From contig NZ_RCWA01000015.1 in assembly GCF_018448905.1 (NCBI RefSeq), positions 1-64,000 on the forward strand: DNA of 64,000 nt, in the 5' to 3' direction. The notes beneath the pieces were generated by a model. It was not told where the DNA came from, searched no databases, and saw only the letters and a list, made by a program, of their open reading frames with translations. Positions 56,834 to 64,000 of this stretch are shown one piece after another. Each line of letters opens with the position of its first letter. Within the stretch, counting starts at the first letter, position 1. Both the position numbers and the translations under genes were made by a program. The DNA is from Photorhabdus heterorhabditis. Lineage in GTDB: Bacteria > Pseudomonadota > Gammaproteobacteria > Enterobacterales > Enterobacteriaceae.

Positions 56834-58561
56834 ATGGAGATGTTATCAGGAGCTGAAATGGTCGTCCGATCGTTAATTGATCAGGGCGTTGAACATGTAT
56901 TCGGTTATCCGGGTGGGGCAGTACTGGATATTTACGATGCCTTGCATACGGTTGGGGGAATTGGGCATATCCTGGTACGTCATGAGCAAGGTGCAGTTCA
57001 TATGGCTGATGGTTATGCCCGTTCCACGGGTAAGGTTGGTGTGGTATTGGTCACTTCTGGGCCAGGTGCGACCAATGCAATCACGGGTATTGCGACAGCT
57101 TATATGGATTCAATTCCAATGGTTGTATTGTCCGGTCAGGTAGCCAGTTCCTTGATTGGTAATGATGCATTCCAGGAATGTGACATGGTGGGTATTTCCC
57201 GTCCGATCGTGAAACACAGTTTTTTAGTGAAGAAAGCGGAAGATATTCCGAAGGTACTAAAAAAAGCTTTCTATTTGGCTTCTAGTGGTCGTCCGGGGCC
57301 AGTTGTTATTGACTTACCAAAAGATACGGTAAATCCAGCAATAAAACTGCCATATATTTATCCTGAACAGATAAGCATGCGCTCTTATAGCCCGACGATT
57401 CAAGGGCATAAAGGGCAGATTAAACGAGCATTGAGAAAGCTTCTGAATGCGAAAAAACCGATTATGTATGTCGGGGGCGGAGTAATTAATGCAGATTGTT
57501 CGGCAGAATTACTGGTATTAGCAGAAAAATTTCATATTCCGGTTGTCAGTTCCCTGATGGGATTAGGCAGTTTCCCGGCCACTCATCGGCAAAATCTGGG
57601 TATGCTTGGTATGCATGGCACATTTGAAGCTAACAAGGCAATGCATAATTCAGATGTGATTTTTGCTGTTGGTGTCCGTTTTGATGATCGAACGACTAAT
57701 AATCTGGAAAAATACTGTCCAGAAGCAACTGTTTTACATATTGATATTGATCCAACATCAATTTCGAAAACCGTTTCCGCAGATGTACCTATTGTTGGGG
57801 ACGCTAAACAGGTTCTGAGGCAAATGCTGGAATTGTTGGAAAAAATGGAAGATACGCAGGACCCGGATGCATTGAAAGATTGGTGGTTATCTATTCAGCA
57901 ATGGCGTAGTCGTAAATGTCTCAATTTTGATCGTAATGGCGAAAAGATTAAACCTCAGGCCGCTATCCAGGTTCTTTATCGTCTGACTAAAGGCGAAGCT
58001 TATGTCACTTCGGATGTTGGGCAGCACCAGATGTTTGTTGCATTGCATTACCCATTTGATAAGCCAAGGCGTTGGATAAGTTCTGGCGGTTTGGGAACCA
58101 TGGGATTTGGTTTACCTGCTGCTTTGGGTGTCAAACTGGCGAAACCAGAAGCAACGGTAGTCTGTGTTACCGGGGATGGCAGTATTCAGATGAATATTCA
58201 GGAACTGTCCACAGCATTGCAATATAACCTGCCAGTATTGATTCTGAATCTAAATAACCGTTTCCTGGGGATGATAAGACAGTGGCAGGACATGATTTAT
58301 GCCGGGCGTCATTCTCAGTCCTATATGGAATCTTTGCCTGATTTTGTCAAACTAGCAGAGGCTTATGGTCATGTTGGTATTTCTATTCAGAGTTATGATG
58401 AACTGGAAAGTAAATTAGCAGAAGCCTTGAAAGAGGTGACTGAAAACCAGCGGCTGGTATTTGTTGATGTCACAGTGGATGAAACTGAACACGTATATCC
58501 TATGCAGATCCGTGGAGGGGCAATGGATGAGATGTGGTTAAGCAAAACGGAGAGAACCTGA
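56834..58561 (+). CDS. ilvI: Acetolactate synthase III large subunit IlvI
   Basis: 575 residues from [11 protein letters not shown] at 56834 (GGAGG 8 bases upstream; E. coli 574). TPP enzyme: catalytic Glu in [17 protein letters not shown] (~50), TPP/Mg site TGDGSIQMN...LNLNN (~440-470). It makes acetolactate and acetohydroxybutyrate, the first common step of valine/leucine/isoleucine synthesis. Forms a complex with IlvH. Confidence 0.97.
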   Translation: MEMLSGAEMVVRSLIDQGVEHVFGYPGGAVLDIYDALHTVGGIGHILVRHEQGAVHMADGYARSTGKVGVVLVTSGPGATNAITGIATAYMDSIPMVVLSGQVASSLIGNDAFQECDMVGISRPIVKHSFLVKKAEDIPKVLKKAFYLASSGRPGPVVIDLPKDTVNPAIKLPYIYPEQISMRSYSPTIQGHKGQIKRALRKLLNAKKPIMYVGGGVINADCSAELLVLAEKFHIPVVSSLMGLGSFPATHRQNLGMLGMHGTFEANKAMHNSDVIFAVGVRFDDRTTNNLEKYCPEATVLHIDIDPTSISKTVSADVPIVGDAKQVLRQMLELLEKMEDTQDPDALKDWWLSIQQWRSRKCLNFDRNGEKIKPQAAIQVLYRLTKGEAYVTSDVGQHQMFVALHYPFDKPRRWISSGGLGTMGFGLPAALGVKLAKPEATVVCVTGDGSIQMNIQELSTALQYNLPVLILNLNNRFLGMIRQWQDMIYAGRHSQSYMESLPDFVKLAEAYGHVGISIQSYDELESKLAEALKEVTENQRLVFVDVTVDETEHVYPMQIRGGAMDEMWLSKTERT

Positions 58562-58563
58562 TT

Positions 58564-59055
58564 ATGCGCCGGATTTTATCTGTATTACTTGAAAACGAAT
58601 CGGGGGCTTTGTCCCGTGTTGTTGGTCTGTTTTCCCAGCGCGGCTACAACATTGAAAGTTTGACTGTGGCTCCAACGGATGATCCGACATTGTCACGGAT
58701 GACCATTCAGACTAAAGGTGATGCCAGGGTACTTGAGCAGATTGAAAAACAACTGCACAAGCTGGTGGATGTATTGCGGGTTAGCGAGTTGGTATCAGGT
58801 TCTCATGTAGAACGTGAGATTATGCTGGTGAAATTACAGGCCAGCGGATATGGACGTGAGGAAATCAAGCGCAGTACTGAAATCTTTCGCGGGCAGATCG
58901 TTGATGTGACTTCTACCCTATATACCGTACAACTGGTAGGAACCAGCGATAAATTGGATGCATTTCTTGATGCCGTTCGCGAGGCTGCTGAAATTGTAGA
59001 AGTGGCCCGTTCCGGTATTGTCGGTGTATCGCGTGGGGATAAAATTATGCGATGA
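58564..59055 (+). CDS. ilvH: Acetolactate synthase III small subunit IlvH
   Basis: 163 residues from [20 protein letters not shown] at 58564, same as E. coli (163). ACT domain (~4-78) binding valine for feedback inhibition of IlvI. Two bases after the ilvI stop; GGAGAG upstream inside ilvI. Confidence 0.97.
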   Translation: MRRILSVLLENESGALSRVVGLFSQRGYNIESLTVAPTDDPTLSRMTIQTKGDARVLEQIEKQLHKLVDVLRVSELVSGSHVEREIMLVKLQASGYGREEIKRSTEIFRGQIVDVTSTLYTVQLVGTSDKLDAFLDAVREAAEIVEVARSGIVGVSRGDKIMR

Positions 59056-59141
59056 AAAATCGCAAACTGCGGGACAATGTACATACATTTACGAGGCTCT
59101 GCGATAAAGTAGGGCCTTTTCTGGATTTATGAGGAGTTAAT

Positions 59142-60149
59142 GTGAAACTGGATGAAATCGCCCGCCTTGCAGGTGTTTCGCGCACAACGGCCAGTTATGT
59201 GATTAATGGTAAAGCTAAGCAATACCGGGTCAGCGATAAAACGGTAGAGAAAGTGATGGCTGTGGTTAGAGAGCATAATTACCATCCGAATGCTGTGGCA
59301 GCGGGTCTCCGTGCAGGACGCACCCGTTCTATTGGTTTGGTTATTCCAGATTTAGAAAATACCAGCTATACCCGTATTGCGAATTATCTAGAGCGTCAAG
59401 CTCGTCAGCGTGGTTATCAATTATTGATAGCATGCTCTGAAGATCAGCCTGATAATGAGATGCGCTGTGTTGAACACCTGTTACAACGTCAGGTGGACGC
59501 AATAATTGTTTCTACTGCATTACCTCCTGAACATCCTTTTTATCAGCGCTGGGCAAATCGTTCTTTGCCTATTATTGCGCTCGACCGCGCATTGGAAAAT
59601 GAACACTTTATCAGCGTAGTGGGTGATGATTTTGAAGATGCAAAAATGTTGGCACAAGAGTTTCGTCAATTCCCCGCTGAGTCTGTGCTGTATCTTGGGG
59701 CATTACCTGAGCTATCCGTTAGCTTTCTGCGTGAACAGGGGTTCCGTGAAGCCTGGAAAGATGACCCTCGCGAAGTTATGTATCTTTACTCAAACAGCTA
59801 TGAACGTGATGCAGCGGCTGAGGTGTTCGCTAAGTGGTTGGAAACTTACCCGATGCCACAAGCGTTGTTCACGACTTCTTTTGCTCTTTTACAGGGCGTA
59901 ATGGATGTCACGCTTAAACACAGTGGCCGGTTACCTAATCAATTGGTTATTGCGACTTTTGGTGATCATGAATTATTGGATTTCCTTGAATGTCCGGTGC
60001 TTTCTGTAGCGCAGCGCCATCGTGAAGTTGCGGATCAGGTATTAGAACTAGTACTAGCCAGTTTGGATGAAAAGCAAAAACCAAGCCCAGGTATTACACG
60101 GATACACCGTGACTTATGCCGGAGAGGAAGCTTGAACCGAAAGTTATGA
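59142..60149 (+). CDS. cra: Catabolite repressor/activator Cra (FruR)
   Basis: 335 residues (E. coli 334). LacI-type N-terminal domain [20 protein letters not shown], then [13 protein letters not shown] and the hinge [15 protein letters not shown]; the C-terminal sugar-phosphate-binding domain senses fructose-1-phosphate. It controls glycolysis/gluconeogenesis genes. GTG start with GAGGAG upstream, as in E. coli. Confidence 0.97.
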   Translation: MKLDEIARLAGVSRTTASYVINGKAKQYRVSDKTVEKVMAVVREHNYHPNAVAAGLRAGRTRSIGLVIPDLENTSYTRIANYLERQARQRGYQLLIACSEDQPDNEMRCVEHLLQRQVDAIIVSTALPPEHPFYQRWANRSLPIIALDRALENEHFISVVGDDFEDAKMLAQEFRQFPAESVLYLGALPELSVSFLREQGFREAWKDDPREVMYLYSNSYERDAAAEVFAKWLETYPMPQALFTTSFALLQGVMDVTLKHSGRLPNQLVIATFGDHELLDFLECPVLSVAQRHREVADQVLELVLASLDEKQKPSPGITRIHRDLCRRGSLNRKL

Positions 60150-60150
60150 T

Positions 60151-60188
60151 AAAAGCCCCCTCATTAATTTTTGGGTGGGGGGCTTTTA
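60151..60188 (+). terminator. cra terminator
   Basis: AAAAGCCCCC / GGGGGCTTTT with an ~16-base loop, directly after the cra stop. Confidence 0.85.
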
Positions 60189-60641
60189 CTCCAGATTTGT
60201 AGAAAAAAGTGTCAGAAGACAACTTTAGAACAATGCTTAAATTATTTACCAGAAAAAAGGCATGAATATGAATTTATTCGGATTTGGAATTTTTTGCTTT
60301 TTATCTTATCTCGTTGTTTTATTTATATATTAAATCGATTTTAATGATGTTATTTTTGATGATTTTATTATCATTGTTGGTTTTAGTATCGAATGTACCC
60401 ATTAAATGATAAATATTATTGTATGATGGTTGGATAGTAATGAAATGTAAATTATGTAAATAAACTAATAACACAATTATTTTTTCATTATTTTATCGTA
60501 AACATTCATTCTCCCTTTGCTCGAAAAATTATTCAAAATTATCATAGTGTTAATTATTATTGATATTGCTAAATTCAATCATTGTGCTGCCAACTTCCAA
60601 AATCCTTTTACTAAATATAGCTAAAGCGCATCGGCTCTGGC
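60189..60641. other. AT-rich region before the dcw promoter
   Basis: About 450 very AT-rich bases without a gene or clear structure. Confidence 0.5.
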
Positions 60642-60671
60642 TTGACAAGGTTTTCGTCCCATCCGTAAACT
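60642..60671 (+). promoter_or_regulatory. Pmra promoter of the division and cell wall cluster
   Basis: TTGACA (60642-60647), 18-base spacer, TAAACT (60666-60671). It lies ~60 bases before mraZ, in the position of the main dcw promoter. Confidence 0.8.
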
Positions 60672-60678
60672 CCTTATT

Positions 60679-60703
60679 GTGGGGATTAGTGGGATAAAGT
60701 GGT
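60679..60703 (+). promoter_or_regulatory. MraZ operator, three GTGGG repeats
   Basis: GTGGG (60679-60683), GTGGG (60689-60693), GTGGT (60699-60703), each separated by 5 bases, exactly the MraZ box spacing. MraZ represses its own cluster through these. They sit at the probable start of transcription. Confidence 0.88.
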
Positions 60704-60732
60704 AATTTTGAATTGTCTGAGGCAACTTGAGG

Positions 60733-61191
60733 ATGTTTCGTGGAGCAACGTTGGTTAATCTCGATAGCAAGGGACGGCTTGCCGTACCTACCCGATATCG
60801 AGCTATGCTAAACGAGGAATCGCAAGGGCAAATGGTTTGTACCATTGACCTTCATCAGCCATGCCTGCTGCTTTATACACTATCTGAATGGGAAATTATC
60901 GAAGAAAAACTTTCCCGCTTATCCAGTATGAATCCGGCAGAGCGTCGGGTACAACGTTTGCTCTTAGGTCATGCCAGTGAATGCCAGATGGACAGTGCTG
61001 GACGTCTTTTGCTAGCCAATACTCTGCGTCAGCACGCAGGGCTAGTCAAAGAAGTCATGCTGGTTGGTCAGTTCAACAAATTTGAATTGTGGGATGAGCA
61101 GGCTTGGTATCAACAGGTTAAGGATGACATTGCAACTGAACAATCCACACAACAACCTTTATCAGTACGGCTACAGGACTTATCACTATAA
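60733..61191 (+). CDS. mraZ: Transcriptional regulator MraZ
   Basis: 152 residues from [23 protein letters not shown] at 60733 (E. coli 152); a TTG two codons earlier is also in frame. Two AbrB-like SpoVT domains, the second around [13 protein letters not shown]. First gene of the dcw cluster; it represses the cluster via GTGGG repeats upstream. rsmH starts 2 bases after the stop. Confidence 0.97.
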   Translation: MFRGATLVNLDSKGRLAVPTRYRAMLNEESQGQMVCTIDLHQPCLLLYTLSEWEIIEEKLSRLSSMNPAERRVQRLLLGHASECQMDSAGRLLLANTLRQHAGLVKEVMLVGQFNKFELWDEQAWYQQVKDDIATEQSTQQPLSVRLQDLSL

Positions 61192-61193
61192 AC

Positions 61194-62138
61194 ATGGCAA
61201 ACAGTCATTTTAAACATACCAGCGTATTGCTGGATGAAGCAGTCAACGGACTGAATATTCGTGAAGATGGAATCTATATTGATGGCACATTTGGGCGTGG
61301 CGGGCATTCACGCCTGATTTTGTCACAACTGGGTATGACCGGTCGTTTAATCGCAATTGATCGTGATCCGCAAGCGATTGAAACTGCAAAATCGATTACA
61401 GATCCGCGTTTTTCAATTGTCCATGGACCGTTTTCTGAGTTAGCACACTATGTAGAAAAAGCCGGTCTGACAGGCAAAATTGATGGTGTATTACTGGATT
61501 TAGGTGTTTCTTCACCTCAATTGGATGATCCGGAACGTGGTTTTTCTTTTATGCGTGATGGGCCGCTAGATATGCGGATGGACCCGACTCACGGGCAGTC
61601 AGCTACAGAATGGCTGATGAAAGCGGAAGCGGATGATATTGCATGGGTGTTAAAAACATTTGGTGAAGAGCGTTTTGCCAAACGTATCGCCAGAGCAATT
61701 GTTACACGTAATCAGGAACAACCCATTACCCGAACAAAAGAGTTGGCGGATTTGATTGCTCAAGCCAGTCCGGTGAAAGAGAAGCATAAGCATCCAGCAA
61801 CAAGGAGCTTCCAGGCGATTAGGATTTATATCAACAGTGAATTGGAAGAGATTGAGCAAGCGCTGGATGGTGCATTACAGGTGCTTGCCCCACATGGACG
61901 ACTTTCAGTTATCAGTTTCCATTCACTGGAAGATCGCATTGTTAAGCGATTTATTCGTCATAACAGTCGTGGGCCACAAGTACCGGCAGGATTACCACTG
62001 ACAGAAGAGCAACTGAAAGCACAAGGCGGGCGTAGCCTAAAGTCTATTGGCAAGATGAAACCTTCAGAGAACGAAGTGGCTGATAACCCACGAGCTCGTA
62101 GTTCGGTTTTGCGTTTTGCTGAAAAAGTCAGTGAATAA
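61194..62138 (+). CDS. rsmH: 16S rRNA (cytosine1402-N4)-methyltransferase RsmH
   Basis: 314 residues (E. coli 313). SAM site [11 protein letters not shown] (~28) and [22 protein letters not shown] (~97), the MraW/RsmH signatures. It methylates C1402 of 16S rRNA at the decoding site together with RsmI. The ftsL start overlaps the stop by one base (TAATG). Confidence 0.97.
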   Translation: MANSHFKHTSVLLDEAVNGLNIREDGIYIDGTFGRGGHSRLILSQLGMTGRLIAIDRDPQAIETAKSITDPRFSIVHGPFSELAHYVEKAGLTGKIDGVLLDLGVSSPQLDDPERGFSFMRDGPLDMRMDPTHGQSATEWLMKAEADDIAWVLKTFGEERFAKRIARAIVTRNQEQPITRTKELADLIAQASPVKEKHKHPATRSFQAIRIYINSELEEIEQALDGALQVLAPHGRLSVISFHSLEDRIVKRFIRHNSRGPQVPAGLPLTEEQLKAQGGRSLKSIGKMKPSENEVADNPRARSSVLRFAEKVSE

Positions 62139-62455
62139 TGGCAGGTGAACGTCACGGATTAGCCGGCATTATCGGCAGCGATTTGCTCAGAAATGCCAAA
62201 ATACCATTGATTCTTCTAGTGGCTGTGGTGGTTTCAGCCATAGTTGTTGTGACCACAACGCATGAAACTCGTTTGTTGATTGCTGAAAAGGAGCATCTGG
62301 TATTGGAACGTGATGCGTTAGATATCGAGTGGCGTAATTTAATCCTTGAAGAAAATGCGCTTAGTGAGCATAGCCGGGTTGAGCGAGTAGCAGTTGAAAA
62401 AATGCATATGCAGCATGTTAATCCTGCACAGGAAAACGTTGTTGTTTTACAGTGA
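62138..62455 (+). CDS. ftsL: Cell division protein FtsL
   Basis: 105 residues: short cytoplasmic N-terminus, one membrane segment (~24-44, [20 protein letters not shown]), then a leucine-zipper-like coiled coil. It joins FtsB and FtsQ in the divisome and activates FtsWI. Little sequence conservation, but position and build are diagnostic. Confidence 0.93.
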   Translation: MAGERHGLAGIIGSDLLRNAKIPLILLVAVVVSAIVVVTTTHETRLLIAEKEHLVLERDALDIEWRNLILEENALSEHSRVERVAVEKMHMQHVNPAQENVVVLQ

Positions 62456-62484
62456 GTTAATTTGATTAATTAATAAGGTAAGTG

Positions 62485-64000
62485 ATGAAAGTGGCACGCT
62501 CTGCGAAGTCAAAACGGCAAGAAGATAAAGCCAGCTTTGTCAGCTGGCGTTTTGCCTTGTTATGCGGGGGAATTGCCCTTGCTTTAGTTGGCTTGCTATT
62601 GCGAGTTACTTACCTGCAAGTTATTAATCCGGATCAATTGGTTAAAGAAGGGGATTTACGTTCTTTGCGCGTACAGTCAGTTCCTACCGCCCGCGGTATG
62701 ATCAGCGACCGCATGGGGCGACCTTTGGCTGTCAGTGTTCCGGTTAATGCTGTATGGGCAGATCCGAAAGAGGTATTTGAAAAAGGGGGGATGACGGATG
62801 ATACCCGCTGGAAAGCTTTGTCTGATGCCATTAATCTGCCTATTGAGCAACTTACTAGCAAAATCAGTGCTAATCCCAAAGGTCGTTTTGTTTATCTGGC
62901 GCGTCAGGTTAATCCATCGGTTGGCGATTATATTCATAAACTGAAATTGCCGGGAATTTATTTACGTCAGGAATCTCGGCGTTATTATCCGTCAGGTCAG
63001 GTAACCGCCCATATTATTGGTGTGACTAACGTTGATGGTCAGGGTATTGAAGGCGTAGAAAAAAGTTTTGATCGCTGGCTGACGGGTCAGCCGGGCGAAC
63101 GGATTGTACGTAAAGACCGCTTTGGTCGTGTCATCGAAGATATTTCATCTGTTGATAGTCTGGCTGCACACAATTTGGTATTGAGTATTGATGAACGCTT
63201 GCAGTCATTAGTTTACCGCGAACTGACAAATGCAGTGGCTTTTAATAAAGCGGAATCCGGTACAGCTGTACTGATAGATGTTAATACTGGTGAAGTGCTG
63301 GCAATGGCAAATAGTCCATCTTATAACCCGAATAATCGCATTAATGTGCCAAAAGAAGCAATGCGTAACCGTGCGATCACCGATATTTTCGAACCGGGTT
63401 CCACAGTGAAACCGATGGTGGTAATGGCTGCGTTGAATGATGGTATTATCAAAGAAAATACAGTTATTAATACAGTACCTTATAGAATCAGCGGCAAGGA
63501 AATTAAAGATGTGGCCCGTTATTCTGAATTATCCATCACCGGTATCTTACAGAAATCAAGCAACGTTGGTGTTTCTAAGCTGGCGTTAGCAATGCCCGCG
63601 ACAGAATTAGTGGATGTCTATTCACGCTTTGGATTGGGAAAAGCAACCAATCTGGGATTGGTCGGAGAAAGCAGTGGCTTATATCCAACAAAGAGGCAAC
63701 GGTGGTCAGATCTTGACAGAGCTACTTTTTCTTACGGTTACGGGCTGATGGTAACACCGTTACAGTTAGCGCGGGTTTATGCAACGATTGGTAGCTTGGG
63801 CATTTATCGCCCACTGTCAATTACTAAAGTTGATCCACCCGTGCCAGGTACAAGAGTATTTCCAGAACCAGTCATGCGTACTGTCGTTCATATGATGGAA
63901 AGTGTGGCTCTGCCCGGCGGCGGCGGAACACGAGCTGCGATAAAAGGTTATCGAATTGCCATCAAAACTGGCACAGCCAAGAAACTTGGGCCGGATGGCA
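62485..64000 (+). CDS. ftsI: Peptidoglycan transpeptidase FtsI (PBP3), 3' end outside window
   Basis: The first ~505 codons of a ~588-residue protein; the frame is open to the right edge. One membrane segment (~23-42), a dimerisation domain (PTARGMISDRMGRPLAVSVP), and the transpeptidase domain with the active serine in EPGSTVKP, the SSN motif in KSSNVGVSK and KTGTAK near the right edge. It cross-links septal peptidoglycan with FtsW. AAGGTAA upstream of the ATG. Confidence 0.97.
   Translation, partial: MKVARSAKSKRQEDKASFVSWRFALLCGGIALALVGLLLRVTYLQVINPDQLVKEGDLRSLRVQSVPTARGMISDRMGRPLAVSVPVNAVWADPKEVFEKGGMTDDTRWKALSDAINLPIEQLTSKISANPKGRFVYLARQVNPSVGDYIHKLKLPGIYLRQESRRYYPSGQVTAHIIGVTNVDGQGIEGVEKSFDRWLTGQPGERIVRKDRFGRVIEDISSVDSLAAHNLVLSIDERLQSLVYRELTNAVAFNKAESGTAVLIDVNTGEVLAMANSPSYNPNNRINVPKEAMRNRAITDIFEPGSTVKPMVVMAALNDGIIKENTVINTVPYRISGKEIKDVARYSELSITGILQKSSNVGVSKLALAMPATELVDVYSRFGLGKATNLGLVGESSGLYPTKRQRWSDLDRATFSYGYGLMVTPLQLARVYATIGSLGIYRPLSITKVDPPVPGTRVFPEPVMRTVVHMMESVALPGGGGTRAAIKGYRIAIKTGTAKKLGPDG

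Overview
The window reads as one stretch of a Gammaproteobacterial (Morganellaceae-like) chromosome, most probably Photorhabdus. This is inferred from an E. coli-type core gene order, a moderately AT-rich base composition, a Ysc/Psc-type type III secretion (T3SS) translocator operon, and about ten copies of a TATACCC...GGGTATA palindromic repeat. No database search was run, and family assignments rest on recognised motifs and remembered homologues.

Layout. 1-285: 3' end of an IS200/IS605-type tnpB and its right end. 381-5616: T3SS translocator genes lcrG-lcrV-lcrH-yopB-yopD, then exsC-exsE-exsB; two good ExsA-type operators are present but no exsA follows. 5617-17360: an AT-rich accessory region with a GT2 glycosyltransferase, a cofactor-free quinolone dioxygenase (HOD/QDO) relative, an orphan phage-type lysis cassette (lambda S-like holin, endolysin, Rz/Rz1), a VOC protein, wza-wzb-wzc, tehB and a sugar kinase remnant. 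17644-22127: Na+/amino acid symporter, aldehyde dehydrogenase, Fur-linked siderophore-binding protein. 22534-28271: hcp-hcr (FNR- and NsrR-like sites), a small lipoprotein, mgtE behind an M-box riboswitch, an unknown AT-rich gene. 28326-33901: sprT, metK, speA, speB, as in E. coli but without galP. 34121-42232: a GC-richer chaperone-usher fimbrial island bracketed by right-end remnants of an IS6-like element. 42492-43990: ygdQ-mutH. 44575-64000: sgrR, a candidate SgrS sRNA, leuDCBA with leuL attenuator, leuO, an inserted acyl-CoA ligase and hydrolase, ilvIH, cra, and the start of the division/cell wall cluster (mraZ-rsmH-ftsL-ftsI), with ftsI running off the right edge.

How the genes work together. 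The T3SS block makes the needle-tip/translocon proteins, their chaperone, and the ExsC/ExsE part of the secretion-coupled regulatory cascade. Leucine genes (leuABCD, LeuO) sit with ilvIH as a branched-chain amino acid region. hcp-hcr handles nitrosative stress, speA-speB make putrescine from arginine, metK supplies S-adenosylmethionine, and sgrR with its divergent sRNA answers sugar-phosphate stress. The accessory islands (T3SS, lysis cassette, fimbriae) fit a host-associated lifestyle.
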